From positions 82,827,564 through 82,891,563 of the forward strand of contig CM019215.1 in NCBI GenBank assembly GCA_009741485.1: a stretch of 64,000 bases of DNA, in the 5' to 3' direction. The position numbers and the translations under genes were made by a program. The DNA is from Malurus cyaneus samueli. Taxonomy: Eukaryota; Chordata; Aves; Passeriformes; Maluridae. The notes beneath the pieces are model-generated. The model was not told the origin of the DNA, searched no databases, and saw only the letters and a program-made list of their open reading frames with translations. This document shows, piece by piece, positions 34,931-46,560 of this stretch; position 1 is the first letter of the stretch; each line of letters begins with the position of its first letter.

Positions 34931-37650
34931 CGTAATGATAGAGCCAAAAGACTACCTAAGGGCCTGAAAGCCATCTGTGAAAAGCTCAGGTTTTGGCAGA
35001 AATGAAGTCCAGAACAGTATATTAAGAACCAGTGCTCCCAATCCAGAATGTGGGAACAGCATGGCCCTTTCAAACGGAGTTCATTGCCCATTCCTCCTCC
35101 TCCCTGACAAGGAGGGAAGTGCCTGTCCCTGGCTAGCAGGATCTGGGATGGAATGGGAACAGCCATCAACCCTGCTCCTTTCTCCTGAGTGCTGGAGGTG
35201 CCTTAACTTTCTTTGGAGCTTCAGTTTGGAGCCTTCTCCCGAGGTAGGCACCATTGACATTTCTTTTTGAGTGAGGTTGCTGTTTCATGTTCTCATGTGG
35301 TGAAACTTGCCTGCACTCTCCTGTCTCTGGATTTTGCCCTCAATCTCCCTGAGTTTCTCTGTGTCGCTCAGCAGCAGCGTGTGGGGGTATTCTGTCCATG
35401 TTTCTCCTTTGAAGGATCACAAGCTCGGAGGGACTGAAGTAAGGTGGGATGGTGTGAAGGCTTGGGCATCGACCGCTTTTGGAAATGAGTCTCAAACTGG
35501 TGCACAAGGCAGTGTAGAACTCTCAAGATGTCTGCTGTGCTTAAGCAACTTGGAGTGAGCTTTACACTAGTGAGAAATTCAAATTTTGATGCTCCAACCA
35601 TGGAGGCAATAGTCACAGCTCCCACAGGGCACCCAGATCCAGGAATCAGATAAAAACACACCCAGAAGTGTTATTTCTCAGCAACCCCCCTATTAGAAAC
35701 ACCACTTTAGAAGGAATTATTTCCATTCCTCCTGCAGGATGCCCTTGTTCTCAGCTGGCAATCAGAGTCTGTTTTATTTTGACTTTTCTCCTGACCTAAC
35801 ATAAAGGGTCTTAGGGCCTCCTGGGGAGCTGGACCGCTGCAAACAGCAGCTGAGGGGAAGGGACAAGCAGTATTTGGGACAAGTGGGTATGAGGGGTCTG
35901 TGGGTCCCCTGCCTAGCTCTAGGTCCAGCTTTGGTGTCTGGGATTTTGGGAGAGTGGCATTCACAGTTTTCCTGTGGTAATTGCAACAGGGCACAGGGTA
36001 GCAGCTGCTCTTGATCTGCTGGCACCTCTCTGCTCCAGCAGAGTGAAGGTTAACTTTGCTGTGAATATTTGACACTCTGAGTGGTTAGTGTGGGCATGTA
36101 CTTGTTGCTTGTAAATATGACTGTCTCAGGAGAAAGTCTCAGTGTTTGGGGGTTTTCCCACCTTGGATTCTCTTTAAGACTTTCCATTTTCATCAGCCAG
36201 TCATCTTCCACTGCTGAAGCAATCCCTTTTTTCTTTTTTTCCTGGAGCCATCACTCTGTTATCACATGTCACTACGATGGTTACAAGTTTCCACCTGTGT
36301 CACTGCATCTCTGTTCTGTGATTCTGTGTGTCAGTCTCTGGTGAAGACCAGGACCCCTGGAGGCCTTATCGAGGATGATGTATAAACCCCTGTTGGCACC
36401 AGGGGAAAGAAGAGCAAAGAGCAAAGGCTGCTGATATCAAGTCAAAGACTTCCCTGGGTTTAGTTGGCTTTGGAAACGAAGGGTAGGTGTAACTTATTTT
36501 ACTGCTTATGTGTCCTGCAGGGTAAATAAACTTACATTTGAATTAATTCAGAACCTGGATTCATTCCCAACAGGGAAGGATTGTGTGTGTGTGCAGGTGA
36601 ACTGAAAGCCTTTTCTCAGCTGAAGAGAAAACATAGCAACTCCACTAAGACATCTTTACAGTAAGAGTTGCTCCTTTTCTGTTGCTGTATTTTAAGGCAT
36701 AACATCTAAATGGGAGCTCTTCTCTCTGTTCCTTACAGAATGATATTTCTGTGGCCTTCCTAGGCACCAAGATCAGTTGGTTATAAACTCCTTTTATATA
36801 AATCCTACAATTTTCATCTGCCATGCCATTTGTTTGCCCTATATGATGATATATAGGAGTGAAAAATCCTGTAAATGCTGTCATGGTAAAATACGTATTT
36901 CTAGCTCCAAAGAACTTGCCGAGAGTGTCATCTTTAGTGGTGGTAGAAATACTTGCTGAAAATTAACAGTCAAATAATTGGTGTATTTTAGACACCTTGT
37001 ATTACCAAAGCACTGAAAATCACAATTGTAGAATATACCAGTCCTACAGAAATGCATATTTGGCAGCTGTAATCCATAACAGTAGGGTGATATGTGCATG
37101 TTCATCATACTGGCAAGTCTTGATTTGAATGTAGTTTACACGTTCTCCCTTAGATAACTTCCCTCAGACTGCAAAGTTCAATCCTGAAGTCATCTTGGAC
37201 AAATCTGCGTTAGAGTCAAAAGGTTTTAAGCCTGCTCATATTGAAATATTGAGTCCTAGAGGAAAAAAAAAATCTCATTTCAGGAAAGAAAGACCCCTTT
37301 ATATTTCTTCATCTTTTTCCTCCTTCAGCTTTCACTGGTGACCTTTCATTTCAGGAAGGGCTGAGTGTGCAGTGCCTCTGCCCATCCTGTCCTGAGGATC
37401 GGTGTTTCATGTCTGTGTCATGTGCTTCCACGTGGTTTCCCCTTATTTTGGGCCAGTTCTTCATTTGGGACTTTTTCAGCTGCCACCCTGGTGATCCTCC
37501 CGTAGGGGAGATGCCAAACAGGAGCCTCAGGTCTGAGGAAGAAAAGCCCTTTTGTGCAGGTCCTACAGCAATAGGTATGCAGTACCAGCATGACTTATGT
37601 GATGTGCTATGTGTGGGTTGAAGTAAAGCCACTGAGGTTTATTCTTTCAG
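34931..37650. other. Intergenic, nothing distinctive
   Basis: A short (TG)6 repeat lies at about 36,582-36,593. ORFs are short and unrecognised. The stretch at 36,300-36,330 resembles the 3' CR1 octamer repeat slightly, but no CR1 body precedes it. Confidence 0.45.
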
Positions 37651-37732
37651 GTCAGGAGAAGGCTGAGGCTTTGAAATAATGTCTCTGCCTCCTTGGAGAT
37701 GGCTGGGCTTTGCCACCAACACAGAACAGCAG
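37651..37732 (+). other. Candidate exon with perfect donor
   Basis: TTTATTCTTTCAG ends at 37,650, and 82 bp later CAG|GTAAGT gives an ideal donor at 37,732|37,733. All three frames entering from the acceptor meet a stop inside the 82 bp, so it cannot be an internal coding exon. It could be a lncRNA or 5' UTR exon, or carry a translation start: the ATG at 37,679 (A at -3) stays open to the donor, reading MSLPPWRWLGFATNTEQQ. No family recognised. Confidence 0.2.
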
Positions 37733-40700
37733 GTAAGTCTGTCAGACTGACTCATACAGAAAAAAATGAAAGGTGATGTCCTCCAAAAAACCACTTACTC
37801 ACATAAGCCCAAAAATAAGGAAAATAAAGGATTATGGTGAAAATTCCCATTCTTTAAGGAGAGGAGAGGAATTAAATAAGAAAGTAATATACATTATAAA
37901 AGAATAGACTTGCTTCACTTTTGATGTTTTTCTTCTTTAATCTTTTTTTTCTTCTATTACCCTACCCTCCACTTGGTATGCCTCTTATGATGTAATTATA
38001 GCAATAGTTTAAGCAAAATCTTTCTGCCTGTTGACTGAGCACTGCCATGCCAATTTCTGACATCCGTCTGGTTTTATAAGTTAAGGAATGATCTGGGTGG
38101 GAAAAAGGTCGAATCACCTCAAAATCAGACTGTGCTCGTATGTTATGAGGTTAAAATGTCATAAGACTTCTTCCTGATAACCAACTTGTGTGACTCAGGG
38201 TTGAACAATGTTGATGTTAAAAGGTCTGATAGGTCTGTTCTTCCAAATGAGATCTGGCCAGTCAGGCAGGCATCAGTTCATTCCTAGTGTATAACACAGT
38301 GACACAAAGACAAATAACTTGGTGAAGGAGCCCTGAGAGTGGCTGTGGAATTACCTAATTGTGGATAAATAAGAGTAGAGGTCACCAGCATCCCAGCTTT
38401 TACTAAATTTAGGTTGACTACTTAAGAAAGGAAATAGCTTTCAAGAAAATGTGGTATGCTAGCCAAGGAGTTAGGTGATGGAAAAATCAAGGTTCATAAA
38501 AGGACTTTACATTCTACAGTGCAAAGATGAAGGATGGCTGAAAACTTTTCTGATTGTGCAGCAACAAACTACAAGACAGAGCCACCAGAATTTAGAAATT
38601 TAGAGACTGAACAAAGACATTTTGTGAAAATACAAGAGTGAAAAATGCAAATACGCTCTTATATGTACATACCCTAAACAGAACAAGACACATAAAGTGA
38701 ACAAAATATGAAAATTAGTTCAAAGTGGATATTTAAATAAACCTCATAAATTAATTTTAGGCACAATAAATATAACTCATTAGAATCACATTTAGAAGTT
38801 CCCCTCTCTTTTACTTCCCACCTCCACCATCCCTTCTCCCTGGTATCAACCTTCCTTAGACACTTTCTCCTTCCTTAGGCATGCAGTCACTCAAACAATT
38901 GGTTTAATATTTGCTTCAGCTGAGAGGATGGAAACTCCAGGGGAGACGGTGAAGGAGTGAGATCAGAAGGGAGAAGGGAAAGAAAAAGCTGAAATAAATG
39001 GTTGGAGGAAAAAATCCCTCAAAAATATATTAGCAAGCAATATTCTATTCCAGTCCATCTGCTTTGGTAGACCCTACTAATTTCTAGACACCCCAGTTTC
39101 CTTAGGATCTTCTTGTCCAAAAGATGTTGAAAGAAGTTGGACTGATGAGTACATGAAGAACAATCCCTTTGTAGTTAAAACAAGTAAAAATCCACTCATT
39201 TGCTCTGATCCTATCAAATAAAGTGAACTGAATCTACTATCTCAACAGTAAGGCCAGGAAAATTTAAAACCAGGAGTCAAGCTGCCCCAGTGCCATGTAC
39301 AGTGTTGAAAAGGGTGGACTAATCTGCAGATTTTGGGCCAGAGCTGGCAAGACTTGTGCAAGATTAGCTTGAGAAGCACAGCAAAGCTTTGATCAAATGA
39401 TTGTCAGTGGGAATGAATCCATGGATATTAAAGAACTTTGGGTCAAACTTCAGGCATGTACTGTAAATAAAGATAATCATTTAGTCCTAACTATGGGCCA
39501 ACATTCCCAAACAGTAAGTGTGCCTCCTGTATGCTTAGCAATTGGAGGGCTTCTTGGGTTTCCTTGAGGTGTAGGATTTGGTTTTTCTCTTATGTTGCTA
39601 TCTTGTGGGGTTTTTTACTTCCCAAATGTTACATTGCTGCACAAGGAAAAGCCATCAGGACAGACATAAACATATATGGGAGAAAACAGATTTGGGAGAA
39701 ATTCTTCCAGTCAAGGATCAGAGATAAATTTCGATCTTCAGCAGTCAATACCAATAGCTATTTGTGTATGTATGTTTAAGGAAACCTAAGTCAAAAGAGA
39801 ACATAAAAAAGACCAATAAAAAAGAAAAAGACAATTAAACTGCCAGTAAGACTTCAGTTGCTTTTTAGTCACTAGCTTGTTGTTGCCTTGTTAAATCACA
39901 ATTTATTTAAATTTACATTTGAAAACAAGTATTTCACAGTCTGCTTTTCAACCAACTGTTTTAAATTTTTATTTTGAAACAGTGAGACAGTGTTGATGTG
40001 ATTATAGCAATAAATTATTATGGGCTGAAACAAAAAAGGGAAGATTTACATTACACTTGGAAAGCTGTGAAACTTACAGTAAGTCTGTGGTTCCAATACC
40101 AGTAAATAGCTCTTATTATATTACAGGATAGCCATTCTTTGTCTGGAGACTGAAAGCAGAAATTGAAAAATATGGTTCATATATGAAAACATTTTTAAAA
40201 AATGTCTCATAAGGTCATATTATTGCAGTGAAACCGCTGAAACAGAAAAAAAAGTCTGAGTACCCTATTTCAGGGTGTGGTGAATGATGTGACAGAGCAA
40301 GCTGGATCAATGTATATTGCACCAAAAGAAATGATCTATGAACCAGGTGATTTCAGATCCATTGCTCCACGTGGGCTACATCACTGCCATCACAGCAGGC
40401 CCTTGCTCATTGCAGGGCTTGGGATGTGCAGAATGATCAATCCTTTAAGCTGTTACACTCTGGATCTCAGGTCTACTAAGACTTAGCAGTTATCTCTTTC
40501 CTTTTGGCATCAGGACGCAGCGCCAGGGCTGCTCTCCAGGCTCTGCTCGAACAGGTCTGTTAGACTGAGTGATAGCACGAGTGCCCAAAGGGAATGGCAT
40601 CTTGGAAGGACTCCTGAAAGGACTCGTGCTTGGATGCAGAGATGATGAGTGATTGGGAGGATCCAGTTCCAGAAAACTGCCTCTCCACAGTGGTCAGGCA

Positions 40701-40936
40701 TTGGGACCACAGGGAAGGAGGTGACAACATGTTACTGAGCACTGGGTCATTGTGAGGGCCTGCTGAAGGGCTGCTCAATGCCTTAGAGATTGCTCAGGTG
40801 TTTGCAGGAGGGAGGCACGGCTGGCTCCCTACCAGACTGCTGCATGTGATCATTCTCACCCTTGTGCAGCAACGCTGCACTGCGAGGAGCTGCTGCAGTG
40901 CTCCAAGAGCCCTCCAGGCTTGGATGTGACACTTAC
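37733..40936. other. Intergenic, AT-rich, nothing distinctive
   Basis: Long AT-rich unique sequence. The few ORFs are short. No recognisable repeat family. Confidence 0.5.
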
Positions 40937-40987
40937 CTGAGGAAATCTTGGGTTTGATAAACCCTCAGTCCCGGGGCCAGCCCTTTC
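40937..40987 (-). other. Candidate 51-bp exon, minus strand
   Basis: On the minus strand the acceptor CCATGCCTTTCCAG (AG at plus 40,989-40,988) is followed after 51 bp by CAG|GTAAGT (exon end 40,937), a perfect donor. The 51 bp are open in the frame of the surrounding 96-codon ORF (40,856-41,146), which reads through the exon as ...GLSNPRFPQ at its end. The segment is slightly GC-rich. No family recognised. Confidence 0.2.
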
Positions 40988-42659
40988 CTGGAAAGGCATG
41001 GGAAGGATGTGTTGAGGGCCTGGGCTGTGTGGGGAGCCAAGAGAGCGATCAGTCACTGCAGGGCACAACTGACAGGGTGCTTGGCTGTCACAGGATGGAA
41101 ACTGCATGTGGGACTCATCTCCATGATTAAATATGGAGTGTGACAAAAGATTTGTCTGAGACTGACACTTCCTACATTAAGTTCTGTTGTGTCTCTGTTG
41201 TTTGTACTCTTCATGTGAAAACTCTTCATAAAAGTTTTAACCCACTGCTGTGCATTAGTAGGGCCTTGGTCCATTTGAGGTGCCTTGGATTCCAAAGAAC
41301 CTCATCACATCCTTAAAAATAAATAAAAGAGGGGAAGAGATGTATTTCCAACTAAACAGGAGCTTGTTCCTCAGCTGAAGGAACTCATGTAGTAAGACTG
41401 AAAGTGTGTATAGTTACGCTGCTGAGGTACCGAGATCTCCGCCATTGGAAAGAGACCTGAGGAAATCCAGGAATCTGTGGTGGAGTCTGCTGAAAGAAGT
41501 CGTGTGCTGACTCCAGTGTAGAAAACTTGTTGTGATGATCTGCATGATTGGTGCTTGACTGGAAGGAGCTGGATTTATGTTTTTAGATAATAAGGTTCTT
41601 TTCTGTTTTGACAGAATGATGTGGCAGGTACGACTGTATATCTCTGAGAATGTTTCCACTGTCATGGAAAATAAGTGGAGACTGATGCATTCTCTTCTGA
41701 AATGCCCATTGTTCTTAGAACCATGTTTCTTTAGTGGACTTGTGTATCGTCTAGAGTTGTATTACAGAGAGGAAGCCTTTTATAAACAGTCATCCCTCTT
41801 TATCTTGATGAGTCCCTTGAAAATGTTGCAAATTGCTAAATGTTGTGTGTCTGCAGAGGATCAGTCACTGAGCAATGAGAGACTGATTCATCTTTTTAAT
41901 TGCCATTATGTACAGCAGAGTCTGAAAATTGACAAGATTTTTTTAAGCATAGCAAAGGGCACACTCTTTCAGGAGCTTTCTCTGCTAGTCTGAATGAGAA
42001 ATATGTTTTTTAACAATGGCAAAATTGAATCTACAACACATTACTAATTCTGCAATTGGAATGCACATTACTGATTCTGCATGTGAAATGTCATTCAGGC
42101 TTTTTAATGTTAACTTCTAAAGCCTTTCTGAAGCAGTCTGAGAATGTTCTTTTGGATTTTTCCTAGACAGAGCAATAACGAAATTTACAGCTATCAAAGT
42201 TGATTTCCCAAAGGCTCCAGCAAACAGAGAGGAATAAAAGAGTGTCACCTTTTCAATTACTTCCATCTTCAAGCATGCAGGAAGGCAAAGGATAATACAG
42301 ATTGTGAGCAGTGGACAAGAGAATTGGATGGAAATATGGAATGAATAAAAAAATAATGCAATAATTCAGTAAGAACCCTTGGAATTGTTTCTGAATTATG
42401 TATGTGCAAATGTAAGGTGTTAAAGAAAACCTGAAAGACCAAGGAAGAGCCCAGAGTGAAATAAGCAACATATTGATGAGTCCTTTCCGCAATGGATAAA
42501 GGAGAATAACTAAATTGAATTTAATAAGTTTTCTGTCTTGTTTTTTTTTCTGTTTGAATTAAATTTGCATTTATTTTCCGATGGTGGTTCATTGTTTTAT
42601 TAGTAATGTAAAGTCTTATGCATAGAATTGTCTCTCTGCTTAATATGTTATCTCAGTAC
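40988..42659. other. Intergenic, unrecognised ORF
   Basis: A 138-codon plus-strand ORF (41,577-41,993) has no recognisable domain and no good splice sites at its ends; it is treated as chance. Confidence 0.4.
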
Positions 42660-42765
42660 ATTGCAAGTATCTTGGTACATTAACCTATTTTCATAATTTA
42701 ATTTAATATGTTCATAATTTCATAATTTCATTTTAATTTTAATGATTTAATTCTTCTTTGGTTTC
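42660..42765. repeat. AT-rich low-complexity with repeated TTCATAATTT words
   Basis: TTCATAATTT occurs at least twice, with close variants TTTCATTTTAATTTTAATGATTT around it. Confidence 0.6.
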
Positions 42766-45461
42766 CTTTCCTAACCCTTTACAGGTGAAATTTTGGCTCC
42801 ATCAAGGTAAATATAAAAACTTGTGTTGACTAAAATGGGATTCAAATCTCCTAGAAAATTCCAGTCCTTAAGAAAAGGGAATAGGATTAAGGGGCAGGGG
42901 AAGAGATCTATTTCTAACTACACAGCAACAGGTTTTTGCTGTGTGTATGCATAATTTTAGGTCAGTTCAGATATATAAAACAAGATTTTTTTCTTAAATA
43001 TCTCTGAATATTTTTGAAAAAGACAAGTTGTATGATGCTCTTCATCTAATAAGGTCTAAGGTAATGGCATCTAATAATGACAGCCAGCCATGCAAATGTA
43101 AGAAAATAATCAAATTCTTTACTGAATCAAGGCAGAAATGTCTTTTGACTACACATTTGAGTTTAACCAGATCAATCTCTGCCAAATGCTTAAAATACTG
43201 TGTTGACATGTCTTCCACTTGACTTTAAACCCAAGTTTTATTATTTGGTCTTCATTTCTAATACACACCCTTGAGGCATGGACACTGAAAGGAAAGTGTT
43301 TTCAATTAAAAACATAGTAGGGTTGAGGTACCAGCAATATAAAAGAAAAGAATCTGCAGAAGGACAGTGCTGTTCATCCATGATGGCTTTTATGAGTCAC
43401 ATTATTCTATCATGATATTGCAATGAAGAGATGAGTAGAAAATTCTTCATTTACAGCATGGCTGGTAGCAAGTTTTGTTAAGAATTGATATTACCTGGTC
43501 TTTTACAAAATTTTGTCACTTCTGACTTCTTTTATCACTTTTCCCAAAACTAGGGAATATAAGTAATATGTTTGGCAACTCCTGAGAACAATCCATTGAT
43601 GAGTTCAGCGGGTCTAGAAAAAGAAGGAATCTCAACATCTATTATTTACCTAGAATTATTAGACTGAACAAGTCTGAACAACAAGATGTATGATTGGCCA
43701 AAGTATTTTGAGAAGTGTAATGAAAAATAACAAGAAGTAACAGCAACCGTTATTAAATGACACAGTGGAATGGCATTATGGCACTGTTGAGCAAAATCAT
43801 CATTTCCCAAGGTTTGCACTGAGGTGGAATGTGTATTACTGTCATTAAAATAATTAAAGTATGTACAAGTGTGAGGGAAAACCCAAAGTCCCTTACTGCA
43901 AGCACCTGGTGCAAGTTCCAACAAGAGAAATCTAAAAATAAGGATTGATAACACACCTAAATTGAAATTGCAAATGTTTGGGGTTTTTCTTCTTCTAACT
44001 TATTTTAATACATTGCTATTTCATATAATGATTTATTTAAAATCACCGCAATTCTTAAGGTATTGCAGGACGTGCAGTGTCTGTGATGACATTTTTCTTA
44101 TTTAAATACAAAAATAACAATCCTGTCTTTTTCTTTGCACTCATCACAGTAAAAATAATAGAGAAAAGATGAAGCCCCCTGTCGGATTGAACACAGCTCA
44201 GCTGCTGAATAAGAATTCATAAGGTTAAAGTATTGTAAAGGTTTTGCTGTTGTTTGGTACCCTTGGAGAAACTTTTATGTTATTCTCAGTCTCCATTGGA
44301 GAATGGATTTAAAGAACAGATTCTTTCAGCCTTCAAGAATAATTGCCTTATTTTCTTCAATGATTTTAAATCTAGAGCCCAAACCTCTTTGTGTCTCCAG
44401 AGTATGTCACACCTAGCTTTATGTGCTGTGAGCCCAGTCCAATGGACTTGAAGGGAGTCACTTTATCTTTTTTATAAAACTTTCTGTAACAGCCAAGATT
44501 CTTCTCAATGGAGCCCAAAGGATGTTTACCTACAGCATCCATCAACCTGTGCAGCTATTTCCCTCACTAATCAATGTTATCTCTCAAAAATCTTCTCCTG
44601 AGGCAAAGGAGCTCCTGGTTGTGGGGAAGTGTTTGGTTTTGAAGATGCATAGATATGCCTTTATTAATATTCCTGGTTTTCATGGCTGTCTTGCTGTTCT
44701 GCACTCAATGGCTCCTGTTTCTGTTCTTCATCATATCACTCTCCATATCATCAAGGGGAAAAGCTTTCCAGTCTTCTCTCTTAATGTTTCACTGACAGTA
44801 GAATGCTTAATAAATGCAGACGTAATGAGGTCAAAATGCACCAATTACACCCTTTTTCATTTTGGTTCTTGTTTTTCAATACTTCCGTGTAAAACCAGGG
44901 CTTTGTCTTTCCAAACAGTGCTCTTCTTTAACATTTCAAAGTGCAAAGAAGCCTTGGTAAAGGCTCAAGGTCAGAGTTTCAGACTGGGAAGGATTCAAAC
45001 GTTTTATTTCCAATAGTATGCACTTCTAATTATTTTTACTAACTGTTCAGTTGTTACTAGAGGAAAGGAAATGTACTCAAAGTAATTATTCTGCTTTTCA
45101 GGATTCTAGTTCAACATTTTTCATGTGTACAAGAAATGCCAAGGGATAAAATGATGGGCATTGTGTATTAAAATCTATGTCCTATGAAAAATTTTGCTAT
45201 GAATCAACTGTGTAAAATCCACATTTTTGTTCTATTATTAACTGCTATTCGGGCAGCCAGTCTGTGGACTTTTAATCTTGCTGTCATCAGTGATTGGATT
45301 TCACTCTGGCAGTTTTTTGGACAGAAACCAAAAACTTCTGACAAGCTCCATAAAGACATGATTTTTGGCAAAAGGAGCTTTCTTTGGCAATTAAAACATT
45401 TCTCTCTGGAATTCCCATCAGAGCTCAACTAGGACAGACCTAGTCCATTTTTCTGTCTGAC
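42766..45461. other. Intergenic, nothing distinctive
   Basis: Includes a 164-codon plus-strand ORF (44,522-45,016) and an 82-codon ORF (45,184-45,432); neither has a recognisable domain, and both lie in AT-rich sequence with no exon-like borders. Confidence 0.4.
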
Positions 45462-45478
45462 TTTTTTTTTTTTTTTTT
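45462..45478. repeat. T17 homopolymer
   Basis: Seventeen T residues, followed by AAGATTCAG. Confidence 0.95.
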
Positions 45479-45539
45479 AAGATTCAGAATAAAAGATCAA
45501 TTATTCTGGTAAATGTTCCTCATGTGTTTAAAAAGGCAT

Positions 45540-46560
45540 ATATTTCATTGGAAGAAAAATGCTTTGCTGGAAATAAAAATGGCTCCAGGGGTAGATAAAT
45601 TCATAACCATTATAAAATCTAATTGCTCCAGGGGATACCCTGTGATGACTTAGCTACCTGCACAATAATAGTGATTCCCAATTTAGGGGGCATATTCCTG
45701 GTGGTTGAAAGTGAGCTCATGAGTTTGACTGTGAAATGCAACCTAATCCAGTGTTTACATACTTGGTTAAAACAAATAATGTGCCAGGCTATGATTTGAT
45801 TGCAATGGCTGAACTCTTTGCTTCCCAGAACAGAGATGTTCTTCTGTGATGGACAAATATTTTAGACTTGACACCTCCCACTCCTGCCACCTTTCTCTCA
45901 TGTTCTCAGTGCCTGAGGAACTTCTTACATTGTGCTTTGCACAGAGCCTGCTGCTGTGAGATCAAGAGCTCTGGCAGGCTTGTTTGGGGGATCCAGGGAC
46001 TAGGTCACTCTAATAAGAAATGCAAAATGTGAGGCAGTGTTGCCTCAGCTGTGCTGCAGACTCAGTTTGCTCCATTCTGCAAAAGTCCCTCTTGGCCAAC
46101 ATTTAACACCGTGGCTGGCACAGCAGAAATTGCTCTGAAGCCTGGTTCACACACGCTTGTCCATAGGAACAGCTGGACTCCTCTTTTGAGCTACTAATAA
46201 AAATTGTGCATGCTTAAATTGATCTTACTCTCAGAAATTATTTAAATGCTCCATAATAAAGTGCCATTTGAAACTCATGGGGTTTTTAAATCTGCATTTA
46301 TAGAGAGAGTGTGTGCAATAATGCACAGAATACCCAAAGGGAAATTTAGAGTGACATAGTTACAAGTATTTCTAGGGTTTTTCATGATTTATGGTGTCAG
46401 TAAGACTCAGCTGTAATTATCCAGATCTTCATAGCTTTACTTTTTTTTTAATATTTACTTTGTCATATATGAATTTTGTTACAAGTAAAAATTAATGAGA
46501 GTTGGCTACGGTCTAGAGGTTTGAACCTTAAATTAAGAAAAAATGCTTCACATAAAGATT
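45540..46560. promoter_or_regulatory. Possible conserved non-coding region
   Basis: About 1 kb with almost no ORFs on either strand and dense developmental-type words: ATAAAATCTAATTGCTCC near 45,615, TTGATTGCAATGG near 45,797, GTGCATGCTTAAATTGATC near 46,207, CAATAATGCAC near 46,315 and CAGCTGTAATTATCC near 46,408. No repeat family is visible. This is a judgement of appearance only. Confidence 0.2.

Noticed and set aside
36300..36330. CTGTGATTCTGTGTG resembling the CR1 3' octamer repeat
   Set aside because: No CR1 body upstream; probably chance TG/CT-rich sequence.
41577..41993. 138-codon plus-strand ORF
   Set aside because: No domain, no good start context or splice sites, and composition typical of AT-rich random frames.
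44522..45016. 164-codon plus-strand ORF
   Set aside because: No recognisable domain or exon borders, and it lies in AT-rich sequence; treated as chance.
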